Below are positions 34,368 to 43,461 of a stretch of DNA of 64,000 nt, one piece after another. The translations under genes and the position numbers were made by a program. The notes beneath the pieces were generated by a model. The model did no database searches and had not been told where the DNA came from. It was given only the letters and a program-made list of their open reading frames with translations. The stretch spans positions 1 through 64,000 of the forward strand of contig NZ_BDUC01000002.1 in the NCBI RefSeq assembly GCF_002218085.1. The letters are read 5' to 3'. Source of the stretch: Tolypothrix sp. NIES-4075. GTDB lineage: Bacteria > Cyanobacteriota > Cyanobacteriia > Cyanobacteriales > Nostocaceae. Each line of letters begins with the position of its first letter. Within the stretch, counting starts at the first letter, position 1.

Positions 34368-35876
34368 TCACGGCAACCAAAAATCAGGCAAAATAGATTT
34401 ACCCAAGTCACGCACTATTTTATTAACGCCTCTGGCAACTTGAATATGCGGTTCATCCGCTTCTACAGGTAAAATCTCGGCAGGTTTACCCTGTTTTAAA
34501 TAATCAACTACTAAATTCGCTGCTTCTAAACCTGTCACATAAGCCTTTTCTTGCGACCATGAACCGTGACGGTTAACAATCCAATCACCACTCATAAATA
34601 CATTCTCAAAACTTGTCGTAGCTGGCAACATATAGCGATAGCTACCGGGTGCAAAGTGAGATACTGCGTTTGCTAAACGAATCACGCTACTATCTATCAC
34701 TTTCGCTTGCCGAAATTGGGGAATGCAAGTTGCTAAATCGCGTTGAACTCTCTGTACAATTTCTTCATCGCTTAAATTCAAAAATTGATTGGCGTGATAA
34801 AAATCTGCTTCAATAACTGTTCCCGGTTCATTTTTATATTCATCATGTAATTCATTCAAATTAAAAAATGTCCACCCGGTAGTTGCATCAAAGCCAAAGC
34901 AAGCATTAGAAGGATGCGTAATTTCAATTTTCCGGTCAAACCACAGTCGAGTTGCTAAAACATCAATTGCCCCTAAATTGCTCAAATTTATAAATTCTTG
35001 ACGGCTTTGTAAGCTATGGCTATTTGATACGATTTTCTTCATCCCGGTGATACCAACTGCAAAAATTACCGCATCAGCATCAAACACTTCATCACCGCAA
35101 ACAACACCTGTTGCCCGATTATTATTAACTATTATGTCGGTAACGCGGCGATTTGTTAACTTCTTCGCGCCAGCTTTTTCAATTTGTTCTACCCAAGGGC
35201 GAAATATCTTTTCTCCAACTGTTCCGCGACACCAAACGACATCAAAATCTGGTTGATGGGCGAGAATAAAAAAGTACAGCATTCCCAAAGTTGCAGCGGC
35301 AGAACATTGTTCGCCTGGAGCGAATAAACCTACCAACAACATCGGTTCAAAAGAGTCACGATAAAGCCGCGCTGAAACACCAAAATCTTTGAATAATTCT
35401 CGCGCTGTCACAAAGTCATAACGTCGCCAAGCTTCATCGGAATTATCAAAGTCAATTAAGGCGTAAAGTAAAGGTAAGGCGCTGATTCTATCTGTTAATG
35501 GTAAACGTTTAAATTGTGTATATAAAAATGTTCCTATAGGTGTAGGAAGTCGCGGTAAATTCTGAAAAATTGGTGATTCAACTTCTAACCCAAAAGGCGA
35601 ATATTGAGATGAACGAGTCCAAGTTGTAAAGGGATTTATTCCAAGTTCGTTGATAAGAGAAAATATATTTCTGTAAGGATACCAAAAGCCATGAACACCC
35701 GCTTCTACTGATTGTCCCCTTGCTGTTTTCCAACCCGCTACCAATCCACCAGGATTAGCACCAGCTTCGAGAAGGGTGACATCGTAACCTTGTTTGGCTA
35801 GGTGGTAAGTTGCACCATTACCAGCCCAACCTGCACCTACAACTACTACCCGTTTTTGTTGTGACCCTTCTGTCAT
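34368..35876 (-). CDS. FAD-dependent amine oxidase/carotenoid desaturase-like protein
   Basis: A 502-residue flavoprotein. An N-terminal dinucleotide-binding motif (VVVVGAGWAGNGATYHLAKQGYDVTLLEAG) is followed by the GG doublet PGGLVAGWKT. The C-terminal FAD-contact motif is NVFMSGDWIVNRHGSWSQEKAYVTGLEAANLVVDYL. Overall it resembles the phytoene/zeta-carotene desaturase and plant-type amine oxidase superfamily, but I cannot assign a substrate. There is no signal peptide. The start at ATG 35876 gives the Rossmann motif at the expected distance. It is divergent from the lipase gene of the oxylipin cluster; functional connection unknown. Confidence 0.85.
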   Translation of the reverse strand: MTEGSQQKRVVVVGAGWAGNGATYHLAKQGYDVTLLEAGANPGGLVAGWKTARGQSVEAGVHGFWYPYRNIFSLINELGINPFTTWTRSSQYSPFGLEVESPIFQNLPRLPTPIGTFLYTQFKRLPLTDRISALPLLYALIDFDNSDEAWRRYDFVTARELFKDFGVSARLYRDSFEPMLLVGLFAPGEQCSAAATLGMLYFFILAHQPDFDVVWCRGTVGEKIFRPWVEQIEKAGAKKLTNRRVTDIIVNNNRATGVVCGDEVFDADAVIFAVGITGMKKIVSNSHSLQSRQEFINLSNLGAIDVLATRLWFDRKIEITHPSNACFGFDATTGWTFFNLNELHDEYKNEPGTVIEADFYHANQFLNLSDEEIVQRVQRDLATCIPQFRQAKVIDSSVIRLANAVSHFAPGSYRYMLPATTSFENVFMSGDWIVNRHGSWSQEKAYVTGLEAANLVVDYLKQGKPAEILPVEADEPHIQVARGVNKIVRDLGKSILPDFWLP

Positions 35877-36164
35877 GATTTTCTCCTGTTTTTTATTCCA
35901 TCCACAATTTTATCGAAAGTTGCAATTTTAACACTTCGTACATTGTGGAGAGACGCTATAGCAACCCGGAATCATCCGTAATAAAATACTGAAAAACGTT
36001 AAAGTAATATTTGCAACTAAATACAGTGTATTATTTGAGTTATCGATTTCTTGTCAACTTATTGACTCAGCCAAACTTAATTAGTATACTGTTTTCGCAC
36101 AAATGATTTAGGATTTTACTGTCGTAATCAATACTAGTATTTGAAATTTTTTAGGTGTTTTGCT

Positions 36165-37103
36165 ATGAATGATATTATTTCCTTTAGATCCTTTGATTCT
36201 CAAGCATCAATTTACAGTCCTCACAATGCTTATTTATTAGCTCAACTTTGTGTAGAAAGTTACAGAAGAGCAAAAGTAGAAAAGTTGGGAGGTAAAGATG
36301 AAACTAACGATGACTGGCGATCGCGAGTTAAGCAAGAAGCATCCGCTTGGGGATTTGATAGCGATCGCGTTTACTGCTTCAATAACAAAGGTGCCCAAGC
36401 AATTCTGCTGGCAGATACAGAGAAAGTTATCGTCGCTTTTCGAGGAAGTGAAGAATTATCCGACTGGGAGATTAATTTCAATCGGCTAAAGAATAAAGAT
36501 TTTTCCGACAGTTACCATATCTGCCTGCATACGGGTTTTTGTAGGTATTTAAATGATATTTGGCAACCTTATAACGATCCTCAAGGAAGGATAGAAGGTA
36601 AAGGTATTAAAGCCATCATCCAAGAAGAAATGAAGAATTCGCCTAAATCATTGTGGTTTACGGGACACAGTTTAGGCGGTGCTGTAGCAGTATTAGCCGC
36701 AGCTAGCTGTATCTTCTTAGACAAATTACCCTTTGAAGTAAGTGGAGTTTATACCTATGGACAACCTCGAGTTGGAGATTTGAGGTTTGCAAAGTTATAT
36801 AATTCTGTACTCAAATCTAAGACATTCCGCTTTGTGAATAACAATGATGTAGTGACCAAAATTCCCACTTGGGCACCGCTTTTTTTGTTTTATCATGTTG
36901 GGGAAATTAAATATTTAACGCAAGATGGCGAAATCTTAGATTTTGAAAAATTAAACTTGTGGCAAAAGTGGCAAGAAATCTTCATTGATATAGTCAAAGA
37001 CCTGCGCGAACAAGGGATAAACAGCATCACCGATCATAACTTATCAACAGGCTATATTCCGCCATTACTCAAGGTAATTTCAGAGGAAACTGCGATCGCG
37101 TAG
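36165..37103 (+). CDS. class 3 (triacylglycerol) lipase-like protein
   Basis: A lipase of the class 3 (Rhizomucor-type) family, about 312 residues. The nucleophile elbow is WFTGHSLGGAVAVLAAA with Ser169. Upstream is VIVAFRGSEELSDWEINF, the usual lid/oxyanion segment. The acid is probably Asp in NNDVVTKIP and the base His in TDHNLSTGYI. No signal peptide is seen, so it probably acts inside the cell on membrane or storage lipid. ATG 36165 follows an AGG motif; a TTG eight codons upstream is less likely. It is the first of three rightward genes with a fatty-acid hydroperoxide lyase-like hemoprotein and a heme dioxygenase, and could supply the free fatty acid. Confidence 0.85.
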   Translation: MNDIISFRSFDSQASIYSPHNAYLLAQLCVESYRRAKVEKLGGKDETNDDWRSRVKQEASAWGFDSDRVYCFNNKGAQAILLADTEKVIVAFRGSEELSDWEINFNRLKNKDFSDSYHICLHTGFCRYLNDIWQPYNDPQGRIEGKGIKAIIQEEMKNSPKSLWFTGHSLGGAVAVLAAASCIFLDKLPFEVSGVYTYGQPRVGDLRFAKLYNSVLKSKTFRFVNNNDVVTKIPTWAPLFLFYHVGEIKYLTQDGEILDFEKLNLWQKWQEIFIDIVKDLREQGINSITDHNLSTGYIPPLLKVISEETAIA

Positions 37104-37400
37104 CGTTTTTTTCACAGAATACCTTCCTCGTATTTTATCTAATAGTAAAAAAAAGTAAAAAATTAATTTTAATTTCTTGACTTTTAATGAATATCTGCTA
37201 TTAGTGTAATCTATGATGACAAGCGGATGCAGCGTCTACGCTATTTACAATACCCCCCCTTATCTTATCAGAAAAACTTATGCCATTTTCACAAAAATCT
37301 TCAAAATAAGTGGGCAAGAACCGCTTTAAAGCGATGCCTAGGTTGGGCTGCGCCTACGCAGCTTTTATAAACTCAATTGATTAATCCTACTTAAAACAAA

Positions 37401-38582
37401 ATGAAACTATTTACCGAATACCCAGAAAAAGAGGAAAGCAAATATTGCGCTCTCATGAGTGAGCTAGTCAAAAAGAACATGGACAATCTTTACGGAGGTG
37501 AGAAGAAAAAAACTGCAAAGAGAGATACTCACTCAAAAACCCACGCTGCTGTTCAAGGAACTTTAGAAATCTTTGACTTTGATGAAGCAGCAATTAAGCA
37601 GGAATTGAGCAAACGCACCTCATTAACTTCAGATCAACTTTCTGCCATTTCCCTAAAACAAGGTTTATTTGCCAAACCGAAACAATATCCGGTCTGGCTA
37701 CGATTTGCTAGTGGCGCTTTTTCAGTCAAGAATGATTATGAAGGAGATACGCGCTCAATGGCTATAAAAGTGATCGGCGTAGAAGGAGAACGACTACCGC
37801 AAAGTCACGAGTTAAAAACCCAAGATATTATTGTCCACAATACTGAACTCTTTTTTATTAGAACCATCAAAGACTTCCACAGCTTTTTTACGGCGATTTA
37901 TCGAGCAGGACTGTTTCCGCTTTTTAAACTGTTGGTGCTTTTATGGCTAAAGTTGCATCCCTACGAATCCAATCTTTTACAAACGAGTTTCAAACGGTTT
38001 CCCAAGAGTTTGCTCACAGAACGTTATTGGAGTGCTTCGGCTTATTCTTTGGGACTCAAACCTGATTTTGACCCATCTCAACCAGGTCGAGTTCCTGTGG
38101 AATATCCGGTTGTGATAAAGTTTGGATTTACTCCGGTTTCCAGTCAACCACCTCATCAACAACTTCCTCTCGAATCCAGACCAGAAAGTGAGCTTCAGCG
38201 TGCAAAAGAGGAAGGTAAAGAGGACAACTACTACCGAGAGGATATTATTCAAGCTTTAGCCAAGCCTGATGCTGAATACTGTTGGGACTTTCAAATCCAA
38301 TTTCAAACTAGCCCAGAGATGTCGATTGATGATACCACGATTCCTTGGAATGAAGAGGACGCACCTTTCTTTACAGTTGGTCGTTTGACAGTTAAGCATC
38401 AGAAGGTTGATTCTCCCTTAGAAAATGACTTTGGGGAAAATCTCAGTTTTTCTCCTGCGAATGGTCTAGCAGTGCATCGTCCTGTCGGCGCCATCAATCG
38501 GTTACGCAGCATTGTTTATCCTATCGTTGCTGATAACCGTCATGAAAAACGAGGAGTTAAATATCAGGAACCAACTGTATGA
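37401..38582 (+). CDS. catalase-related hemoprotein (hydroperoxide lyase/AOS type)
   Basis: A 393-residue catalase-fold protein, shorter than true catalases and of the group that handles fatty-acid hydroperoxides. The distal site is KTHAAVQGTLEIF, with Thr47-His48 in place of the catalase RxxHA arrangement, as in coral allene oxide synthase. The proximal heme ligand is probably Tyr373 in RSIVYPIVADNR. LFAKPKQYPVWLRFASG and ANGLAVHRPVGAINRLR are family marks. Characterised relatives include the Nostoc punctiforme hydroperoxide lyase that splits linoleate 10S-hydroperoxide. It precedes a cyclooxygenase-like dioxygenase by 190 bp in the same direction. Reaction type (lyase or allene oxide synthase) cannot be decided by reading alone. 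Confidence 0.85.
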   Translation: MKLFTEYPEKEESKYCALMSELVKKNMDNLYGGEKKKTAKRDTHSKTHAAVQGTLEIFDFDEAAIKQELSKRTSLTSDQLSAISLKQGLFAKPKQYPVWLRFASGAFSVKNDYEGDTRSMAIKVIGVEGERLPQSHELKTQDIIVHNTELFFIRTIKDFHSFFTAIYRAGLFPLFKLLVLLWLKLHPYESNLLQTSFKRFPKSLLTERYWSASAYSLGLKPDFDPSQPGRVPVEYPVVIKFGFTPVSSQPPHQQLPLESRPESELQRAKEEGKEDNYYREDIIQALAKPDAEYCWDFQIQFQTSPEMSIDDTTIPWNEEDAPFFTVGRLTVKHQKVDSPLENDFGENLSFSPANGLAVHRPVGAINRLRSIVYPIVADNRHEKRGVKYQEPTV

Positions 38583-38772
38583 TATCTTCACAGTTAATTC
38601 AGAGAAAGCAGTTCAACAAAAGATTTTTTTTGTACACTTTGTTTTCTCAATGCACATAATTCAGTAGCTTTAGTACAAAAAGTATTCTATTGCTTGAATG
38701 ACTTGGGCAATTGAAGCAGAGAAATTTTGCTTGCGTTAAACACAAAATTTCAAAAATAAAGGTAAAAAAATA

Positions 38773-40410
38773 ATGGCTGGCAAAAGAGACACATCTAAAG
38801 ACGGGTTTGATAACAAACTTCAGACATTCGTTTTAACAAACTTTAAAGGGATTTGGGAACTTGTCCAAAGTAATGAATTTCTGAAACACAAAGTTAATAA
38901 AACTCTGATCAATAGTCTCATCTATAAAATTCCTACTCGTCCTAATCCCTACAGTATGATGACTCTGGATGAGTATATTCCTGATACTAAAATTCCTAAG
39001 AAAACTGATACTTACACTTCCTGGGAATCACTCAACGATCGCACTTATATCGGACGACATTTACCACCCGATCCAAAGTTAAACTCTGAGGACAATCTAC
39101 CCAAAGTTGAAGACCTGGCTGTTTTATTCCGTAAAAAAGATGGTAAAACTATTTATTCTCCTAAATCAACTATGCTGTTTCCCTATTGGGTGCAGTGGTT
39201 TACCGATAGTTTTCTCCGCATCGATCACACCAATGACAAGAAATTAAAAAATACTTCCAATCATGAAATTGATTTGTGTAATGTTTATGGTTTAAACAGA
39301 AAACGAACACATCTTTTAAGAACCTTTCAAGGAGGTAAATTCAAAACTCAGAAACTCAAGCGCCAAGATGGTGTAGAAGAAGAATATCCCTTGTTTTATT
39401 ATGCCGACCCAGCACAGGGTATAGTTGACCCTCAATTTGAGGGTCTTTATGAACCCATCAATGATGAAAAAAGACAGCCCGTAGATAAAAAACAATATCT
39501 GTTTGCGATGGGAGTAGAACGAGCAAATGTGCAAATTGGCTATGTCATGCTCAATACTCTATGTATCCGTGAACATAATCGTCTTTGTGATGAATTAGCA
39601 AGCAATTATCCAGATTGGGATGATGAACGGCTCTTCCAAACATCAAGAAATATTCTCATGGCGATTATTCTAAAAATCATCATGGAAGAGTACATTAACC
39701 ACATAACTCCCTATCACTTTAAGTTATTTGCCGATCCGGAAGCTTTTGTGAAGGAAAGTTGGTATCGTCCCAATTGGATGACAATTGAGTTTGATTTTGT
39801 TTATCGCTGGCATAGTGCAATCCCGGAAACATTTACCTATGACGGTCAACCAACCCATATTGCTACATCTTTGTGGAACAATAAGATGTTTATTGATAAA
39901 GGTTTGGGAGCATTGATGGAGGAAACTTGTTCCCAACCAGGTACAAGAATTGGTTTATTCAACACCCCTGATATATTGGTTGAGTTAACTGAGTTACCCT
40001 CAATCAGATTGGGACGACAGCTGCAATTGGCAAGCTATAACGATTATCGAGAAATGTGCGGTTTCCCCAGAGTGACCAAGTTTGAGCAAATTACTAGCGA
40101 TGAATTTGCTCAAGAGAAACTCAAAGAATTATATGGTCATGTTGATAATATTGAGTTTTATGTGGGAATCTACGCGGAGGAGGTGCGGAAAAATTCAACT
40201 ATCCCTCCCCTAGTAGCACGCTTAATTGGAATTGATGCCTTTTCTGAGGCGCTGAATAACCCTTTATTATCACCCAGTATCTTCAATAAAGACACTTTTT
40301 CTCCTGTGGGTTTGGAAATAATTGAAAATACCAAGACAGTCTCAGATTTAGTTAATCGCAACGTTCCTCAATCGGGCAAAAAGTACAAAGTTACTTTTGA
40401 CCTTCACTAA
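38773..40410 (+). CDS. cyclooxygenase-like fatty-acid heme dioxygenase
   Basis: A 545-residue member of the animal heme peroxidase superfamily, close in plan to cyclooxygenases and to Nostoc punctiforme linoleate 10S-dioxygenase. The catalytic Tyr and proximal His lie in FDFVYRWHSAIPETF (Tyr344, His347), matching the YHWH motif of COX. The helix with the distal pocket reads YWVQWFTDSFLRIDH: Gln141 is kept, but Asp145 stands where COX has the distal His. REHNRLCDEL at 266-275 is the usual superfamily motif. There is no signal peptide or EGF domain. With the upstream catalase-related protein it should form a two-step route from a free fatty acid to an oxygenated fragment. Confidence 0.9.
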   Translation: MAGKRDTSKDGFDNKLQTFVLTNFKGIWELVQSNEFLKHKVNKTLINSLIYKIPTRPNPYSMMTLDEYIPDTKIPKKTDTYTSWESLNDRTYIGRHLPPDPKLNSEDNLPKVEDLAVLFRKKDGKTIYSPKSTMLFPYWVQWFTDSFLRIDHTNDKKLKNTSNHEIDLCNVYGLNRKRTHLLRTFQGGKFKTQKLKRQDGVEEEYPLFYYADPAQGIVDPQFEGLYEPINDEKRQPVDKKQYLFAMGVERANVQIGYVMLNTLCIREHNRLCDELASNYPDWDDERLFQTSRNILMAIILKIIMEEYINHITPYHFKLFADPEAFVKESWYRPNWMTIEFDFVYRWHSAIPETFTYDGQPTHIATSLWNNKMFIDKGLGALMEETCSQPGTRIGLFNTPDILVELTELPSIRLGRQLQLASYNDYREMCGFPRVTKFEQITSDEFAQEKLKELYGHVDNIEFYVGIYAEEVRKNSTIPPLVARLIGIDAFSEALNNPLLSPSIFNKDTFSPVGLEIIENTKTVSDLVNRNVPQSGKKYKVTFDLH

Positions 40411-40505
40411 ACATTCGGCTTTTAGGGCGATCGCCGTTGGCGCAGTCTCTTGTAGAAAAGAGAAGGCGTTGACGGAGCGCATCGCTCTAATTGTTGTAAA
40501 AATAA

Positions 40506-40578
40506 CGAGCGCGGAGGGATTTGAACCCCCGACCCACAGAACCGGAATCTGTTGCTCTATCCACTGAGCCACGCGCCC
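40506..40578 (-). tRNA. tRNA-Arg (anticodon CCG)
   Basis: The minus strand folds as a 73-nt tRNA: acceptor GGGCGCG pairs with CGCGCTC, D arm GCTCAGTGGATAGAGC, anticodon stem ACAGA/TCTGT with loop TTCCGGT (anticodon CCG at 40542-40544), and T arm with TTCGAAT. There is no intron and no encoded CCA. It reads Arg codon CGG. Confidence 0.95.
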
Positions 40579-40632
40579 ACGCTTTTTTTGATTATAACAC
40601 ATAAGCGCGATTTATCTCAACAGAAACTCCCA

Positions 40633-41811
40633 CTAAGAAAGAAAATTCGCGGGATCTACGGGTGTCCCGTATGAACGGACTTCAAAGTGGAGGTGAGGAC
40701 CAGTAGATAAACCGGTGGAACCAACAGCAGCGATCGCTTGTCCTCGCTGCACTGTTTGCCCTTCGGAAACAAACAATTGACTGGTATGACCGTACAGTGT
40801 AGTAATGCCTTTGCCGTGGTCGATAATTATAGCGTTGCCATAACCACCATACCACCCAGCCATAATCACCGTTCCCGAATCTGCGGCGCGAATTGTACTG
40901 CCATAGCTAGCGGCAAAGTCTAAACCTGCATGAAAGCGGCGATATCCTAAAACAGGATGCATCCGCCAACCAAAAGGACTGCTAGTAGCTGCATCGCTAG
41001 GATACGCCATTATACCAGTTCCGCGAAGAAGAATGCTGTTGCGGCTGTTAGTTTTATTTTGCGCTTCGGCTATCTTTTGTTGAATTAAAACACTCAAAGC
41101 TTCAGAATCTTTATCAAGTTGATTTTGCGCTGCTTCTAAAGCTAGGCGATCGCTATTTAAGCGTAGAATCAAATCTGACTGTGACTGCGCTTGTCCTTGA
41201 TAATCGGCTTTTTGCGCTAGCAACTGCTGACGAATCAAAGCAATTTCATTTTTTTGCTCTTCTACATCGGTTTTTTGCTTCTTTATCTGGTTTGCTTGTT
41301 GAGTGAGTTTTGCTAAAATTTTCTGGTCAGCTTGATAAACTAACTTTAATTGCCGACGACGGTCAAGAAAATCGCTGATATTTTGACTTTGTAGTAAAAC
41401 TGCCCATCCAAGAGATGCTGGGGAACGTTGCAGATAGCGCAATCGTCCAATTGTCGCTGTTTGTCTATCTTGGTAGTTCTGTTCAGCTACACCTAAATCA
41501 GCTTGCAATTGTTGAAGACGTTCAGTAGCAAGTCTTAACCGCAATTCGCTGTCAGTAATGTGACTGTCAGTGGTTTGCAGATTTTGGTTTAAACCAGTTA
41601 AGCGATGTTGCGCTTCTTGTTGAAGATTTGTTAAGCGATCGCGTTCTTTGACAACATTTTGACGCTGCTGTTTAACTTGTTGCTGCTGAATACGCAAAGT
41701 GTCAATGTTCGCACTCGGTACTGCATATACTGGCAATACTAGAATTAATGCCAATAATATACACGAAATTCCATAAAATACCAGATTTTTTTGAAGCGAT
41801 CGCACTGTCAT
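40633..41811 (-). CDS. M23 peptidase with coiled coil (EnvC/NlpD-like)
   Basis: A 392-residue exported murein hydrolase or hydrolase activator. An N-terminal signal (FYGISCILLALILVLPVYAVPSA) leads to a long coiled coil rich in Gln and Leu (residues about 35-255), and then a LytM/M23 domain from about 270. Zinc-site motifs are complete: FHAGLDFA (His and Asp) and GPHLHFEVR (HxH), so it may be an active peptidase, unlike E. coli EnvC, which is degenerate. It probably acts in septal peptidoglycan splitting. It is a single gene on the minus strand, 54 bp from tRNA-Arg. Confidence 0.92.
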   Translation of the reverse strand: MTVRSLQKNLVFYGISCILLALILVLPVYAVPSANIDTLRIQQQQVKQQRQNVVKERDRLTNLQQEAQHRLTGLNQNLQTTDSHITDSELRLRLATERLQQLQADLGVAEQNYQDRQTATIGRLRYLQRSPASLGWAVLLQSQNISDFLDRRRQLKLVYQADQKILAKLTQQANQIKKQKTDVEEQKNEIALIRQQLLAQKADYQGQAQSQSDLILRLNSDRLALEAAQNQLDKDSEALSVLIQQKIAEAQNKTNSRNSILLRGTGIMAYPSDAATSSPFGWRMHPVLGYRRFHAGLDFAASYGSTIRAADSGTVIMAGWYGGYGNAIIIDHGKGITTLYGHTSQLFVSEGQTVQRGQAIAAVGSTGLSTGPHLHFEVRSYGTPVDPANFLS

Positions 41812-41872
41812 GTTGTTTAGATAATCACAAACACCATGAAGATTATTCCCAAAATCCGATTCACTGTATCAA

Positions 41873-41996
41873 TGGAGGGGAGAGGGGGACAAGGAGGACA
41901 GGGGGGACAAGGGGGACAAGGAAGAATTTATCCGATTCCCATTACCCATTACCCATTACCCATTACCCATTCCCCATTCCCCATGCCCCATTCCCT
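41873..41996. repeat. G-rich and CCCATTA tandem repeats
   Basis: GGGGGACAAG-type units (41873-41925) are followed by ACCCATT/CCCCATT heptamers (41936-41996), filling the gap between the M23 peptidase and trmFO. Confidence 0.9.
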
Positions 41997-43305
41997 ATAA
42001 CTGATTAGCTTTCCAACTAGCCAGGTCAGCCAAAGAGCGATCGCGATAACGTCCATAACGCTCCGGTTTACTCTTTACTTTCTCACCCAATACTGGTATA
42101 ATACCGAAATTCGGGGGCATTGGTTGAAAATGCTTTGGCGAAGCGGAACTAATAAAGTCAAACAACGCACCCATCATCGTTGTATTCGGTAGGGTCAACG
42201 CTTCTTTACCTAACGCTAACCGCGCTGCATTCGTTCCTGCCAGCCAACCACCCGCAGATGCTGCTGTATACCCTTCAGTACCAATCAACTGCCCAGCTGC
42301 AAGTAATGTTGGGCGCTGTTTAAATTGCAAACTTGCAGACATCAGCTGCGGTGCATTAATAAAGGTGTTGCGGTGCATCACACCCAAACGCACAAACTCG
42401 GCATTTTCTAAACCGGGAATTAGCTGAAAGACTCGCTTTTGTTCGCCCCAACGCAGATTAGTTTGAAATCCTACCATATTCCAAAGTTGACCCGCTTTAT
42501 CTTCTTGCCGCAACTGCACCACACCGTAAGGACGTTCCCCAGTGCGGCTATCTGACAATCCTACAGGCTTCACCGGACCATAACGCATGGTATCTTCACC
42601 GCGCTTTGCCTGTTCTTCAATTGGCAAACAAGCTTCAAAAAACTTCGCCGTTTCTCGTTCAAAATCTTTCAATTCTGTTTGTTCAGCTTTGCGGAGTTCT
42701 TCCCAAAACCGCAAATACTGTTCTTTATTCATCGGGCAATTTAAATAAGCAGCTTCCCCTTTGTCGTAGCGCGATGCCATAAAAGCAATATCGCGATTAA
42801 TCGATTCTCCCACAACGATGGGGCTAGCAGCATCGAAAAAGCTGAGATATTCCATTCCGCTGAAGCGTCGCAAATCTTCCGCTAAATCGGGACTAGTTAA
42901 AGGACCTGTTGCTAAGACGACAATTCCCTCTGGAATCGCACTTACTTCACCGCGACGGAAATCAATTAAAGGATGTTTCGCTAAAGTTTCCGTTAAATCT
43001 TGGCTAAATTGTCCTCTATCTACAGCTAGCGCACCACCTGCGGGAACCGCGTGTTCATCAGCTTTGGAAATGACGATAGAATTGAGCTGACGCAGTTCTT
43101 CATGCAATAGACCGGCAGCGCGATCGCTTGACATTGCCCCAAAAGAATTACTACACACCAACTCCGCTAAATGTTCTGTATGATGTGCCGGACTAAAGCG
43201 TTTTGGTCGCATTTCCCAAAAAATCACTGGCACTCCCGCAGACGCAATTTGCCACGCTGCTTCTGTTCCCGCTAATCCACCTCCAATCACTTGTATCGGT
43301 TCCAT
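41995..43305 (-). CDS. trmFO: tRNA (uracil-54-C5)-methyltransferase, folate/FAD dependent
   Basis: TrmFO makes ribothymidine at position 54 of the tRNA T loop using methylene-THF and FADH2. The 436-residue length is normal. An N-terminal FAD motif (IQVIGGGLAGTEAAWQIASAGVPVIFWEMRP) is followed by the family signature LVCSNSFGAMSSDRAAGLLHEELRQL; the Cys in LVCSNS is the conserved one. GALAVDRGQFSQ, LNCPMNKEQYLRFWEEL and the C-terminal LIGTEGYTAASAGGWLAGTNAAR complete the match. Single gene on the minus strand. Confidence 0.96.
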   Translation of the reverse strand: MEPIQVIGGGLAGTEAAWQIASAGVPVIFWEMRPKRFSPAHHTEHLAELVCSNSFGAMSSDRAAGLLHEELRQLNSIVISKADEHAVPAGGALAVDRGQFSQDLTETLAKHPLIDFRRGEVSAIPEGIVVLATGPLTSPDLAEDLRRFSGMEYLSFFDAASPIVVGESINRDIAFMASRYDKGEAAYLNCPMNKEQYLRFWEELRKAEQTELKDFERETAKFFEACLPIEEQAKRGEDTMRYGPVKPVGLSDSRTGERPYGVVQLRQEDKAGQLWNMVGFQTNLRWGEQKRVFQLIPGLENAEFVRLGVMHRNTFINAPQLMSASLQFKQRPTLLAAGQLIGTEGYTAASAGGWLAGTNAARLALGKEALTLPNTTMMGALFDFISSASPKHFQPMPPNFGIIPVLGEKVKSKPERYGRYRDRSLADLASWKANQL

Positions 43306-43337
43306 AGTTAAATCCTAAAAATTTCTTCGTCTATTAC

Positions 43338-43454
43338 AGGACTTACGCAAAAATCGCCCAAAAGCTTAATTTATCGAACCGCCTTGGCGCTAGCCTCTCC
43401 CTTCGGGAGAAGACGCCAAGAACGCCAAGAATTCGTATAATGTGCGTAAGTCCT
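43338..43454. repeat. MITE-like element, AGGACTTACGCA ends
   Basis: Perfect 12-bp terminal inverted repeats AGGACTTACGCA (43338-43349) and TGCGTAAGTCCT (43443-43454) enclose 117 bp of non-coding DNA. The inside holds CCGCCTTGGCG and GACGCCAAGAACGCC, also partly inverted. It lies between trmFO and mazF. Confidence 0.75.
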
Positions 43455-43461
43455 ATATTAA

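Noticed and set aside
36141..36164. Upstream TTG start for the lipase
   Set aside because: The ATG at 36165 has an AGG motif at suitable distance, and the extension (KFFRCFA) lacks family support.
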